This document shows, piece after piece, positions 50,875 through 60,818 of a stretch of DNA of 64,000 bases. A model generated the notes under the pieces. The model saw only the letters and a program-made list of their open reading frames with translations, did not search any database and had not been told where the DNA came from. Source of the stretch: Kribbella pratensis (GTDB lineage: Bacteria > Actinomycetota > Actinomycetes > Propionibacteriales > Kribbellaceae); NCBI RefSeq assembly GCF_004365355.1, contig NZ_SODP01000002.1:925838-989837 (forward strand). Direction: 5' to 3'. The position numbers were made by a program, and so were the translations under genes. Positions within the stretch are counted from its first letter, which is position 1; each line of letters opens with the position of its first letter.

Positions 50875-52755
50875 TCAGTTCGCGGTCCCGACCAATTCAT
50901 GAAGGGCATCACGGGTCTCGGCGTCCGGGGAGTAGAGGACTGTCCCCGTCATTCCTCGGGTCAAGAGGACCTTGTAGGTATTACGAATCAGGCGGTCGAA
51001 CGCCGCGTCATCGGTCGCCTTCCGGTTCTTGAAGGCAGGGTCCTTGTTGGCGTCGCGGACAGTCGTGAACCGCCCGTTGCGCCAAACCAGATCCGGCCCG
51101 AGGATGACGCCGCTCCAGTCGTACTCGAAGCCCTGCGCCGTGTAGATGCAGCCGACCTGACCGAAACCGTTCGGATCGGTCGCCCACAGGGCCGCGGGCG
51201 GAGCCTCTCCCACCTTGCGCTCACCCTTGACGTTCCAAGGACGAGCCCAACCGCCGATCTGGACGTCCTCGACAAGGATCTCATCAGGACACGGGTTACT
51301 CCACGGCCAGCAGTAGCCGGCTGAAATCCTTGCGCCATAGCCGCCCGCGATCTTGTCCTTGAGAAGGGACTCCATGGCTTCGGGGCTGTCGGCAACTCGA
51401 ACATCGAATGCCGGGTCACCCTGCCATTCGACAGGTCCGTCCTCCGCGAGGCCCAGGAGGCGTTGGACCCACTGGACATACTCTTCGCTGCCGCCACAGC
51501 GGAACTGCGCATCGAGGTCGATCTGGAACACCTCGAAGCCGAGGTCAGCGGCGTACTGTCGGATCTCTTCCGCGGTCCCGAGTTCGCCCGGCTTCACAAC
51601 TTGGTGCTGATCGAGCAGGAACACCGGTACCCGCGCAGCGGCGATCAGTTCGTCGACCTGCCGTCAGCCGGTCCGGAGCGCAGCCTTGGTGTAGCGGTCG
51701 ACGGAGGTCTCCCGGATGCGGTGAGCTTCGTCCAGGATCAGAACGTCCAGGTCGTTCGGCTCTGCTTCCATGAACTGGTTGAAGTACTTGAACATCCGTT
51801 GCACGCGAGGCTGCCGCTGGCCGGCGACTTTGCGGAGCGTCTGGGTGAACGAACGTGACCCGGTTGCATGGAGAACGCTGCGTCCGCGACGAGCCAGGTC
51901 ACCCAGGAGGGACAGAGCGATCACGCTCTTGCCGCTCCCGGGCCCTCCTGTGACGATGACTACCGACTTGTTGTCGCCGCTCCGCGCACGTTCAACCTTG
52001 TGCAGCACGTACGAGTGCGCCAGCTTCTGTTCGGCGAGCAGGACGAACTGCTCTCTTCTTTGGACCTCGTCTGCTGCCACGGCGAGCAGCTGCTTGGACG
52101 GCGCGATCGCGGAGCTGATCAGCTGATCGGCGTACGGGCTGCCTGGAACATCGGGGTCCAGCCGATCGCGCAGAAACTCGATGAACTCGTCACGGCGCGC
52201 ACCGGTGAAGAGTCGCCCTCGATTGTCCTGCGGGTAGTCGTAAAGATCCCGCACATCGGCCTCGGCCATGGCGTTGTGCAGGTACGCCGCACCCGCAACA
52301 GCGTCCGGTTGGCCGTCCAAAAACTTGGCGAAGTCGGCCAGATACTCGCAATACCCTCGCACTTGAGCGACCGGGTGCAGTCGAGGTGCATTCGGATAAC
52401 CGTCGATCAGAACGAGCTCCCGATCATCATCCCAGGCGACTGCGCGACTCCACTGCTTGAGTTCGATCACGACGTACGACGGTTCGCCTGTCCGTGGGTG
52501 GCGACCGGCGAGCACGACGTCAGCCCGCTTCGAGGTCAGCGGAAGGTGATGTTCGACGAGTACTTCGACCTTGCTGAGGCCGGCCTGCTCGAGGTCGTGA
52601 GCAAGAACAGGCAGGCTGCGTTCCCACGACCGGATCTCTGCCGGCGCCGGCCGATGACCTGTGTGGAACAGCATCTGCTCAGCGATCCTCAAGGCGAATT
52701 GCTGGTCAAGCGTCAGCGTCACGAAACCAGCGCCGGATTGGCGGAACAGCGTCAC
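50875..52755 (-). pseudogene. DUF2075 (Schlafen-3-like) ATPase/helicase interrupted by an in-frame TGA
   Basis: The frame from GTG 52755 gives a 626-codon protein broken by TGA at codon 364 (51664-51666). The N-terminal nuclease-like part has VLVEHHLPLTSKRADVVLAG and SYVVIELKQWSRA. Walker A is VTGGPGSGKSVIALSLLGDL, Walker B DVLILDEAHRIRE. Immediately after TGA the same frame continues RQVDELIAAARVPVFLLDQH, then QVGCIYTAQGFEYDWSGVIL and KVLLTRGMTGTVLY, the conserved helicase motifs. CGA-to-TGA is the simplest explanation. Divergent from a MazG-like gene. Confidence 0.85.
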
Positions 52756-52902
52756 GGTTGAAGTCCCCAGGGCAGCACGAATCAAGGTCGTGCGGGTGGG
52801 GGCATGTCCTGCGAACGCTGCCGCTCAGCGGAAGCCCGTCGGGCCGCGCCCCCGACTCTACCGAGCCAGCGCGGCCCGCATGATCCGTGTCATGCTCGCG
52901 GC

Positions 52903-53250
52903 GTGTCCGATCTGATCGACTTACGAGACCGCATGCGCCAGTTCACCGAAGAACGCGACTGGTCCCAGTTCCACGACCCAAAGTCCCTCATCCTCGCCCT
53001 GGTCGGCGAGGTAGGCGAACTAGCTGAACTCTTCCAATGGCTCCCCGCCGACACCGCTGCCGCCCGCGTCCATGACGACCCCCTCCACAGCCGCGTAAGC
53101 GACGAACTGGCCGACGTCCTGCTCTACCTAGTCCGCCTCGCCGACGTCGTAGACATCGACCTTGGCGAAGCAGCCTCCCGCAAGCTGCGGGGTTCTTCAC
53201 TCCGGTTTCCACCTGAACAAGTCCGCGGCCAGGCTCCAGAGAAGCACTGA
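52903..53250 (+). CDS. MazG-like nucleotide pyrophosphohydrolase
   Basis: A 115-aa all-alpha NTP pyrophosphatase of the MazG/RS21-C6 type. VGEVGELAELFQWLP holds the ExxE metal motif and RVSDELADVLLYLVRLADVV the second E..D pair. It hydrolyses (d)NTPs to monophosphates. The usual C-terminus (YPVxKARGNARKY) reads FPPEQVRGQAPEKH, so the end is slightly altered. Divergent from the DUF2075 gene with 147 bp between starts; I recall this pairing in other actinobacteria, where a defence or nucleotide-stress role is plausible. Confidence 0.87.
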   Translation: MSDLIDLRDRMRQFTEERDWSQFHDPKSLILALVGEVGELAELFQWLPADTAAARVHDDPLHSRVSDELADVLLYLVRLADVVDIDLGEAASRKLRGSSLRFPPEQVRGQAPEKH

Positions 53251-53432
53251 TAACTCCCACGCCGACATGTCCGCCAGCCCACTGAGAGTAGAGCGTGAGT
53301 GATGCCTGCGTAGCACGTGGAGCTGTTCATCACGCGGGCCGTGGAATACGGGCCGTTGACGGTCGTCGAACTCCCCCGCGGGTTGCGGTTCTCTTCCGAT
53401 CCCGCAGTCCGGATGCAGCAGGACTAGGCCGA

Positions 53433-53747
53433 ATGCTGGCGAGGAGTCCTGAACTCGCGGAGAAGTGGCTGCGCGCGCTCTTCGCACTGCAACGCGCAGT
53501 TGTAGACGTTGCGGTGTTCCCGACTTGGTGGCGCCAGACACTTCACGAGCTGGCGAGGCTGGTGCTTGACCACGAGATGCCCCATCTCGACAGGGACTGG
53601 GAAGCGGAAGATCAGACCCATCGCGCGCATCTCGACGCGATCTTGCCGATTGATCAGCTCAAGGAAGTGATCAACACGCACCCGAACTGTCAGGTCAACG
53701 TACGCAAGCGGGCTGCCGCTGCGCGGGAGGATGCAACCGACATCTGA
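53433..53747 (+). CDS. Hypothetical protein
   Basis: A 104-aa frame from ATG 53433: helical, with AEKWLRALFALQRAVVDVAV and WRQTLHELARLVLDHEMPHL and an acidic middle. The frame is open upstream to 53295 but those residues look unlike protein. No family recognised. Base composition is less GC-skewed at codon third positions than in neighbours, so this may be a relic. Confidence 0.4.
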   Translation: MLARSPELAEKWLRALFALQRAVVDVAVFPTWWRQTLHELARLVLDHEMPHLDRDWEAEDQTHRAHLDAILPIDQLKEVINTHPNCQVNVRKRAAAAREDATDI

Positions 53748-54362
53748 CCGCCCGAAGCACCGCCCCAAATCACAGGCACGGCATCGCTGCCGATCGCGGG
53801 CCAGCTCGGCACAGCCGAGTCTCGATGACCCAGATGGATATCTCGGTCGGAAGATCTGCAACGCCGGGCCGGCGAAGTCTTTAATGCCGTGTTCGGCACC
53901 GGCCTCGGAGAGGAGTCAGACGGCCAAAGGGTGGCAAAAGTTTGGGCTGAGGGGTGGCCGCCGCCGTCGTGTGTGCCCTGACTGGGCTTGGTAGACCCCG
54001 TGGGACTGAAACCACACCCGCGGATTAAAAGGGGCAATGATGCCCTAGTAACCAGCCTCTCTGGGCGTCAGAAGGCTGCGTTCGAAGGGACTCTGGCCCC
54101 GCGAGCCGACCCTCTTCGACTCCATTTCGCACCACGAATGATCCCATGGGAGCGACGGACGGCGCACCGGTGCCAGACGAGCCGGCCGAACCACCATCGG
54201 AACCTGCGACCCTATGCGCCTCGTGGGATACCGGTTCGATCCGTACGCCTAACGTCGGGCAGCGCAGGGACGGTCTCGCTCGAGCGGGTGCGGGTCAGTG
54301 TGCTCGTCGCACAGCTGGGACCTCGCGTAGTACACGGGCCGCCGCCGAGCGCTCGAAAAGCG
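53748..54362. other. Gene-poor stretch
   Basis: About 600 bp with no frame that looks like protein in either direction. No tRNA, CRISPR repeat or mobile-element ends were recognised. It may be decayed accessory DNA. Confidence 0.4.
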
Positions 54363-54395
54363 GTGTCCCCGCCCAGCTCGGCTGGACGGGGACAC
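54363..54395. terminator. Hairpin terminator of the secreted protein gene (minus strand)
   Basis: GTGTCCCCGCCCAGC and GCTGGACGGGGACAC form a 15-bp stem with one mismatch and a TCG loop, 16 bp beyond the stop of the minus-strand gene that starts at 55362. Confidence 0.8.
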
Positions 54396-54411
54396 GGCTG
54401 TCAGAGCTGGG

Positions 54412-55362
54412 TCACTCGCCCAGTCGCTGCGGGCCGGCGCCGCCGGTGAGCAGGAAATGGACCTTCGCACCGAACGTGGCCTTGAAGGTGCCGTAGCTCT
54501 TGATCACTGTGCTGGTACCGGTGGCCTTGCTGACGGCGTACACGGTGGCGGTGTTGGTGTCGTGGTCGAACGCGGTCAGTAGCGTGCTGGTCGCGCCGCA
54601 CCGCTGGGCGACCAGCGAGTCGAACGCGGCGAACCCGGACGCACGGACCTGCTTCACGACCGGCTTCATCGGCAGCGTGACCGGCACGTGCACCGTGTAG
54701 AGCGCGCCGCCCTTGGTCAGCACCAGCAGGGTGTCGTACGTCGCCGTCTCGGCGATCAGGGTCATCGCCTTGACCGAACCGAAGCCGGGCGCCGAGCCGT
54801 ATGACCGCGCCTGGTCCTCGACCGTGTACCGGTAGAGCGATCCGTTGGCGTGCAAACCGTAGAGGAACTCGTGCTCGTTGACCCCGTAGACGTAGTTGGA
54901 GTCGGTGATCTGGCTGAACCCGCGCCAGCCGGTGCCCAGCTTGATGGCCCGGACGGTCGGCGTGGTGGCCGACCCCTGGTACGTGGTGATCGCGCCGTAC
55001 AGGTTGTCGCCCTGCAGGACGAGCCCGTGGTAGAAGCCCGTCGTGCCGTCGCCCTCCAGGTACCAGCTGGCGCTGGAACGGACGCCGAAGAGCTTGTACG
55101 GGGCGAGCGGGTTCACGGTGGGCGGCCGGGTGGCCGTCACGTCGTACCCACCGGCCGTCCCGGTGGCGTTCACAGCGCCGACACCGACCCCGCACGCCGT
55201 TGTAGCGGCCTGTGCGTCGGTGGTGGGGAGCTTTTCGGCTTTCTTCCCGGCGGCCCGGAACGAGTCAGATCCGGGCTTGACCGTGGTCGCGGCCGCCGGT
55301 ACCGCTGCCGCGGTGACCAGGCCTAGCCCGGCCAGCGCGAGTGCAACACGTCGCAGTCTCAT
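54412..55362 (-). CDS. Secreted propeller-like protein
   Basis: A 316-aa exported protein. Signal peptide MRLRRVALALAGLGLVTAAA with cleavage near AAA-TT. The mature part repeats a beta-strand pattern (APYKLFGVRSSASWYLEG, YGAITTYQGSATTPTVRAIK, FLYGLHANGSLYRYTVEDQ, LLVLTKGGALYTVHVP), suggesting a four- or five-bladed beta-propeller such as tachylectin-like lectins. Two cysteines (GACG/QRCG) could bridge. Function unknown. Confidence 0.82.
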   Translation of the reverse strand: MRLRRVALALAGLGLVTAAAVPAAATTVKPGSDSFRAAGKKAEKLPTTDAQAATTACGVGVGAVNATGTAGGYDVTATRPPTVNPLAPYKLFGVRSSASWYLEGDGTTGFYHGLVLQGDNLYGAITTYQGSATTPTVRAIKLGTGWRGFSQITDSNYVYGVNEHEFLYGLHANGSLYRYTVEDQARSYGSAPGFGSVKAMTLIAETATYDTLLVLTKGGALYTVHVPVTLPMKPVVKQVRASGFAAFDSLVAQRCGATSTLLTAFDHDTNTATVYAVSKATGTSTVIKSYGTFKATFGAKVHFLLTGGAGPQRLGE

Positions 55363-55631
55363 GGCCCCTACATCGCCGGGTGAGTACTCCGCGTTACCGG
55401 GAACTCATCACGTTACGGCTGCTATCCCCGGCTCATCAATTCCCGCCCTTGCAAGTTCCTCACTCGCCGGATCATGGGTTGTCGAAAGACTCCGGCCGGC
55501 TACGCCCCTCACTCCAACGCCGGCGGTACTAGTCAACTATCGGCACTTGAGGCGCCGGTCGCACGCCGCGCGGCGACCGGATCTGTCGATGTTCGCGGCA
55601 GTGGGACGTGCTGCGACGCGCGCCGGCGTTG

Positions 55632-56423
55632 TCATTCCCCGGTCCGTTGCTCGCACCGGCGGTCGAACAATGACCAGCCGTGCTTGAGCATTCGATAGGA
55701 AGGTAGGAACGCCTCGGCGACATGACCTGGACTTCCAGGGGCTTGAGCCACGCCAATGCCGGTTCGCCGGTCGGGTGATCCGAATGACGAGCGCCGAAAA
55801 ACTGACCAACCCAGGACATGCGCGTCGGCACTCGTCTCACGCCACAGCTGACAGACCGCTTCGTGGTGGCCAGCGCTGGCGAAGGTGTCCTCGGCTGAGG
55901 CTCGGATGACATCGGTGAGGTTGAGGCCCGCCCTGCCTGTTCGCACGGCCGTACCGCCAGCCTTGCGGTCACTCAACCGATCCTTCTGATCATCGATCCT
56001 CTCCTGGTCGTCCTGAGATAGCCCAGCGAGGGAGTCGTAGTACTTGCCCATCTGGCTGTACATCTCGGCGAGGACGGTAAGACCTCGCTCGCGACGTTCC
56101 CTGCGATCGTCAGGGCTCAGGATCCACACCCCCTGAGCTGCCCCAACTAGGGCGCCGCGCAACACAGTGAAGTGCGACGAGGGATACAACTGCTTGGCAT
56201 GCACAGCATCGAGCGCGAGTCGCAGATGCTCGCCGGAAAACACGAGTGACGTCCGTGCGAGTTGGCTGATCGCCATGTGCGGAAAGATCTTGTCGTCAAG
56301 CGCTAGATCGCTGCCGCTCTCTGGTTCTTCTACGGTTTTCGCCCTGAGCCGCCAGCGGTCAAGGTCCGGTTGCGCCTCAAGTATCGGAGTGAGAGCTGCG
56401 CGGTCTGCCTGGGACACGGACAT
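55632..56423 (-). CDS. Hypothetical protein
   Basis: A 263-aa soluble, mainly helical protein. MSVSQADRAALTPILEAQPD starts it; TVLRGALVGAAQGVWILSPD and YYDSLAGLSQDDQERIDDQK are in the middle, and QLWRETSADAHVLGWSVFRR near the end is a conserved-looking block I have seen in actinobacterial proteins of unknown function. No signal peptide. ATG 56423 is chosen over the frame's upstream extension, which is low-complexity Arg. Confidence 0.65.
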   Translation of the reverse strand: MSVSQADRAALTPILEAQPDLDRWRLRAKTVEEPESGSDLALDDKIFPHMAISQLARTSLVFSGEHLRLALDAVHAKQLYPSSHFTVLRGALVGAAQGVWILSPDDRRERRERGLTVLAEMYSQMGKYYDSLAGLSQDDQERIDDQKDRLSDRKAGGTAVRTGRAGLNLTDVIRASAEDTFASAGHHEAVCQLWRETSADAHVLGWSVFRRSSFGSPDRRTGIGVAQAPGSPGHVAEAFLPSYRMLKHGWSLFDRRCEQRTGE

Positions 56424-56635
56424 GTCGAGCAGACTATCGACGAGCTGAACGGCTCCATAGCCTCCAAACCCCTGCCTGTCTGCTACGCGACGCCTCCTGG
56501 CGTGAAATCGAGGCAAGGGCTGATCGTCGAGTCCACGCGACCGGATCTGCCGCGACCGGCCGCAATGGGGCCTCCGCCAGATTTTCGGAGATCGTGGTCA
56601 GCTCTTATCCTCCGGCTGAGCTGGTTCGACTCCGC

Positions 56636-57358
56636 TCACGGGCAAGTTCGGGTAATCGCGTTGGCGGCGTCGCGGTCGGCAGCGGTGATGGGTAGTGCGT
56701 ATTTGTAGGCGACTTGGAGGTATCGCAGGACGTAGGTGCACCGGTAACTACGGTTGAGTGGCAGCCACTCGCCGGGTCCGTCGTCGTTCTTGGAGGCGTT
56801 GGCCGGTCCGTCGACAGCGAGCAGGTTGGCTGCCTGGTCGTTGGCGAAGTCGACGCGTCGCTGCCGTGGCCACCGCGCCGCGCCCATGTCCCACGCGCGG
56901 GCGAGTGGATACACGTGGTCGATCTGGACCTTGGTCGCGTCGGTCTTGCGAAAGTCGATTCGTTGACCGGTGTACGGGTCGGTGCGAAGGGTGCCGGCGA
57001 TGACCACGCATCGGGAGCGGGCGCGGTACTGCACTGCGGCCAACTGGGCAGCGAGTATGTCGTTGCGGGTGTCGCAGCCGTTGTGGCCACCCCGGCCGTC
57101 GTGATCGTCGGTCCAGGTCTGCCCGAACTGGTCGCGCCTGTATCCGGGTATGTGCGGCCGTGCCGTGACGACCCGGATCTTGCCAAGTTCGGCAGCGATT
57201 AGCTTGGCCCTCCCAGCTGCTGGCTGAACGGCACCGGGATTGGTCTTGGGCGTCGCTTGAGGCGCCTGTTTGGACGCGGCCGGGTCGGCACCGGACGCTG
57301 GGTAGGCGCACCCTGCAGTTGCGAAGCCGAGGATCAGGACAGCAAGCAGGGAGCGCAT
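56636..57358 (-). CDS. Secreted HNH (GmrSD/DUF1524-like) nuclease
   Basis: A 240-aa lipoprotein-like secreted nuclease. Lipobox GFATAGC near 17-18, a Pro/Ala linker, then the nuclease core: GHNGCDTRNDILA, KVQIDHVYPLARAWDMGA (catalytic His), RVDFANDQAANLLAVDGPAN and NASKNDDGPGEWLPLN. CxxC-like cysteines flank the fold. Such extracellular HNH proteins are widespread in actinobacteria and may degrade foreign DNA. A GTG one codon upstream (57361) is also possible. Confidence 0.88.
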   Translation of the reverse strand: MRSLLAVLILGFATAGCAYPASGADPAASKQAPQATPKTNPGAVQPAAGRAKLIAAELGKIRVVTARPHIPGYRRDQFGQTWTDDHDGRGGHNGCDTRNDILAAQLAAVQYRARSRCVVIAGTLRTDPYTGQRIDFRKTDATKVQIDHVYPLARAWDMGAARWPRQRRVDFANDQAANLLAVDGPANASKNDDGPGEWLPLNRSYRCTYVLRYLQVAYKYALPITAADRDAANAITRTCP

Positions 57359-57822
57359 CACGCGACCCTAAACCACGAACGCTGCTTCGAATTCAGGCAC
57401 TCCGAACAACTCCACCAAGCTCGGCTCGACAGGGTCTGTCGAGCCGGCGCCCGCCGTGCAGCGACCAGCTTGCTGACAGCGCGAAACGTACCCGTGCAGC
57501 AGGAAGCGTTTCGGGCTCAGCAGCCGATGAGCTGGCCTCGACGTCCGCCGGCGCGGTACTACGCCACGATCAGCGAGAAGGAGACGGCGCTTGTTGCCGG
57601 CGGCGGCTCAGACCGACGACTATCACACCTGAGAGTGCCGCGATGGCGGCCGCAACGGGAACGGCACCGAGAGCGTGCGCAGGCGGTGAACGGCCGGAGG
57701 CCGCATGCGGCATCCGGCCGTCGGCTCGGCGCGGGGCGGCTCACCCCTCGCGGATGAAGAAAGTGCCGTGGACGGCTGCGAGATTGGGCGGTCAGGAGCG
57801 TCGATCGCAGTGGGGGCACGCC
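57359..57822. other. Intergenic stretch without a recognised gene
   Basis: About 460 bp between the divergent nuclease and DUF1254 genes. The DUF1254 frame is open through part of it, but the residues are low-complexity Arg/Ala and lack family similarity. No repeat, tRNA or operator stands out. Confidence 0.4.
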
Positions 57823-59265
57823 ATGGTGGGCACGAGCTCAGTCGGTTCAGGGCTGTCGGCGGACCAGATGAAGGCGGCGGTCGGTGCGGTCTCCTCGCCC
57901 GACACGGTGGACTCGCCGTTCGGGCGGCTCGAGTTCTTCGACGGGGTGCCGCGACCGGACACGGTGTCCACGGCGTACGACGCGCTCGACCTGATGCGTG
58001 GCATCGAGGTGTTCCTCAACGCGGTCCCTGGTGCGTCGCTGGTGGCGATGCGTCGCGGCCTGCGGTCTGCAGGCATCACCTCGGCACGCGTCATCGGTTT
58101 GACCGAGCCGCGGGCCAATTCCGGGAGTCTCTACTTGACCCCGAACACCGAAACCACCTACGGGACCACGTTCCTGGATCTCAAGGCGTGGGGCCCGACC
58201 GTGATCGAGGCGCCGCCGGACTCGCTCTGTGTCGTCGACGACTTCTGGTTCCGCTATGTCGCCGACATGGGCATTGCGGGCCCCGACCGGGGCCAGGGCG
58301 GGAAGTACCTGTTCATGCCACCCGGCTACGACGGTGACGTCCCGGACGGGTATTTCGCTTACCGCTGCTCGACGTACACGAACTGGGTCGTGCTCCGCGC
58401 GCTCGGCGGCGTCCCCGCCATCAAGCAGAGCCGGATCTACCCGCTCTCGCAGGGCGTGGCGCCGGCTGACAACGAGTTCGTCGACTTGGCGGAGGCGACC
58501 TTGAACTCGGTGCACGGCAACGACTTCTCCTTCTTCGAAGAGCTCGACGAACTCATCCAGGAGGAGCCGACGGAGGCACTTGATGCCGAACGCGCCGGCC
58601 AGCTCGCGGGGATCGGTCTCGCCCACGGTCAGCCATTCGCGCCCGACGACCGGATGCGCGCCATTCTCTCCCGGGCAGCCGAGATCGGCGCCGGGCTGGC
58701 GCGCACCCTCGCCTATGAACCCCGAGACCCCGAAGCCACGCTCTACGGGTCATGGAAGATCCCCTTCGTCGGCGGGAACTACGAGTTCCTCCGCAACGGC
58801 GCCCGCCTGCTCGATGCGCGCACCCAGTACCACTACCTCGCCACGGTGGTGACGCCCGCCATGGCGCACGCCCAGGTCGGTGCGGGCTCCGCCTACGCCT
58901 ACACGATCCACGACAGCAACGGGGACCTCCTGGACGGATCCCTGACCTACCGGCTCCACGTCGACCCGAACCCACCGGCGAAGAACTTCTGGGCGGTCGA
59001 CGTCTACGACACCCAGACCCGATCCCTGCTGCAGGTGCCCTCCACGATCTGGCCGGCCGTCGCCAGCAACACCGGCACCCTCCAGGCCAACAACGACGGC
59101 TCCTACGACCTGTACTTCGGACCCACCGCCCCGCAGGGCAAGGAATCGAACTGGGTGGAAACACTCCCGGGCAAGTCCTGGTTCCAGCTCTTCCGGCTCT
59201 ACGGACCACTCCAAGCGTGGTTCGATCGGACCTGGACGCTCAACGAGTTCGAGCGCCTCGACTGA
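57823..59265 (+). CDS. DUF1254/DUF1214 domain protein
   Basis: A 480-aa protein without signal peptide. The DUF1254 part has SLYLTPNTETTYGTTFLDLK, APPDSLCVVDDFWFRYVADMG, then YLFMPPGYDGDVPDGYFAYR. The DUF1214 part has AYAYTIHDSNGDLLDGSLTY, YRLHVDPNPPAKNFWAVDVY and DLYFGPTAPQGKESNWVETL. Domain order is normal. Family members are often envelope-associated, but the reaction is unknown. ATG 57823 precedes the conserved region; the frame is open far upstream with non-protein-like sequence. Confidence 0.88.
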   Translation: MVGTSSVGSGLSADQMKAAVGAVSSPDTVDSPFGRLEFFDGVPRPDTVSTAYDALDLMRGIEVFLNAVPGASLVAMRRGLRSAGITSARVIGLTEPRANSGSLYLTPNTETTYGTTFLDLKAWGPTVIEAPPDSLCVVDDFWFRYVADMGIAGPDRGQGGKYLFMPPGYDGDVPDGYFAYRCSTYTNWVVLRALGGVPAIKQSRIYPLSQGVAPADNEFVDLAEATLNSVHGNDFSFFEELDELIQEEPTEALDAERAGQLAGIGLAHGQPFAPDDRMRAILSRAAEIGAGLARTLAYEPRDPEATLYGSWKIPFVGGNYEFLRNGARLLDARTQYHYLATVVTPAMAHAQVGAGSAYAYTIHDSNGDLLDGSLTYRLHVDPNPPAKNFWAVDVYDTQTRSLLQVPSTIWPAVASNTGTLQANNDGSYDLYFGPTAPQGKESNWVETLPGKSWFQLFRLYGPLQAWFDRTWTLNEFERLD

Positions 59266-59542
59266 CAAACCGCTGGTTGCGCAGGAAGCAGAGGTTATCC
59301 GTTCAGCACACACGGATGTGGCGGTCTCGTGAGTGACAGGGCGGTGTTCGGGATGTCGGCGACCTCTAGAAGATGGACTTTCCCGTCTTCTCGCGCGCAG
59401 TCAACGCGAGGTACACGGTGACGACACCGCTCGGTTCGGTCAACGTTCCGGTCGTCTGCGCGAACGCCCTCCGAAAGGCGATTCCGGTGAGTAAGTGGTG
59501 AGCTGGGACTCAATACTCCATAAGACCGCGGCAATATCGCCA

Positions 59543-59587
59543 GGTCAGAGAGCCGGTGAGGGGGCTCGAACCCCTAACCCCCGCTTT
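59543..59587. repeat. Duplicated tRNA-Thr 3' end (att site, left)
   Basis: 45 bp match 61042-61086, the 3' half of tRNA-Thr plus 8 bp beyond, with two differences. The tRNA-like sequence stops here at the anticodon arm, so it is a displaced 3' end, as left by tRNA-targeted integration. Confidence 0.75.
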
Positions 59588-59699
59588 CTGGGTACTCACC
59601 TACTGTTGGTACGCGTTGATGCTCAAAGCCCTTGTGACACGAGGATTCTGGCCAGCGAGGCAATTCGTCGCCGGTCGACTTGTGGTCTCGTTTCGCATT

Positions 59700-59722
59700 G
59701 AAAACCATGGGCTAAACCATGG
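59700..59722. repeat. Internal repeat near the left end of the element
   Basis: A 23-bp sequence containing AAACCATGG twice with 12-bp period, matching 60978-61000 near the right end at 21 of 23 positions. Paired repeats just inside both ends resemble integrase/excisionase arm sites. Confidence 0.5.
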
Positions 59723-60004
59723 GGACCAGCACCTTCTGCCCGGTAGCCTGCCGACGGCTCGCCTCCCGCTGCTCTCCGTGCCCCGGCGCCGGAGATCTGG
59801 GGGGATCTTGCCGGCCAGCGGGGGTTGTGCTTCGGCGGCGGGTGGTTCATCGTGGTGGCACAGTTGCCCACCGGTCAGAAGCAACCAATGACCGACAGGG
59901 CCTGGGTCTGTTCACCTCACGGTTAGTCAGCGGGCGGCGGAACGGGACGGCCAAGCATCGGCGGACGTGCACGTCAGCTGAGGGCTTCCTGCAGGGAGGT
60001 TCGG

Positions 60005-60271
60005 ATGGGTAAGCGGGCAGACAAGCGACGGCAGCGGGCCGCGCAGCAGTGGTTGGAACGGCAGGTCCAGCGCGACAGGAGAACCGTGGCGAGAATCGAT
60101 GCCACGGGCGGTCCCCGACTGACGGAGGCCAGCGACTACTACACGGCTAAGCGGCACATCAGGGAGCATGACCACCCTGAGTTAAGGGACGACAGCCCGG
60201 ACATCGCGTGGGATCACACTCCAGAGTGTCACTGCCATTGCGATAGTCACATCGATCTGCCGTTCAGGTGA
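60005..60271 (+). CDS. Small basic hypothetical protein in the element relic
   Basis: An 88-aa protein: basic N-terminus (GKRADKRRQRAAQQWLERQV), then SDYYTAKRHIREHDHPEL and an end rich in His/Cys (PECHCHCDSHIDLPFR), perhaps metal binding. GCAGGGAGG precedes ATG 60005. No family recognised; it lies inside the tRNA-Thr element remnant. Confidence 0.6.
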   Translation: MGKRADKRRQRAAQQWLERQVQRDRRTVARIDATGGPRLTEASDYYTAKRHIREHDHPELRDDSPDIAWDHTPECHCHCDSHIDLPFR

Positions 60272-60818
60272 GCGAAGCGTTCGACTTAGCTGTAGCTGGA
60301 TGCGATAGGGGCGGCGAACCGGAATGAGCGAGACCAGCTGAGGCGATAGGCTTGGTGCGCAGGCCCGGCGAGTCTGGGCCGTGCGCAGCGCTTCGCGGCC
60401 TCCGATGGCGGCTATGTGTCAAGCGCCCGGACAGTCCTCCCGCATCGCCCCGATAGCTGCCGACCTCAGGTCCGGTGCGGGTCAAGGGTCGAGCTTGCTC
60501 GATCGCTTGCGACGCCGGAGGCGCCCTTGACGCGTGCCGGACCGGACTGCACCTCTCCATGATTGCTAGCGGGGCGGTGCGCGAACCCACCGGAAGCCGG
60601 GCGGCTCGGGTCATTGGGCAAAGCGGGTAGCCGGCCATTCGGGCGAGTGGCGCACCGACAGAGTGTCGATCGTTGATGGCGAGTTCTGCTGCCTTCGACC
60701 CGGCACCCTGTTAGCACGTGCGCGCCAAAGCCAAGGGACGCGCCCAGAACGCAGCGAAGCGGAGTGGCGGGCAGGCGTCCCGCCCTCCGGTGGCGGCGCG
60801 CATTCGGGCCCTGGAGGG
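60272..60818. other. Decayed interior of the element
   Basis: About 550 bp with no convincing protein or RNA gene. Short frames exist on both strands but none resembles a known family. It probably contained the missing part of the integrase gene and neighbouring element genes. Confidence 0.4.

Noticed and set aside
53424..53861. Minus-strand open frame opposite the hypothetical gene at 53433
   Set aside because: The plus-strand reading is more protein-like, and the minus frame has scattered Cys and Arg typical of shadows.
53995..54045. GTGGGACTGAAACCACAC followed by an AT-rich stretch looks like a CRISPR repeat end
   Set aside because: It occurs once, with no second copy or regular spacer nearby and no cas genes.
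57319..57822. N-terminal extension of the DUF1254 protein
   Set aside because: The extra residues are low-complexity, lack family similarity and overlap the divergent nuclease promoter region.
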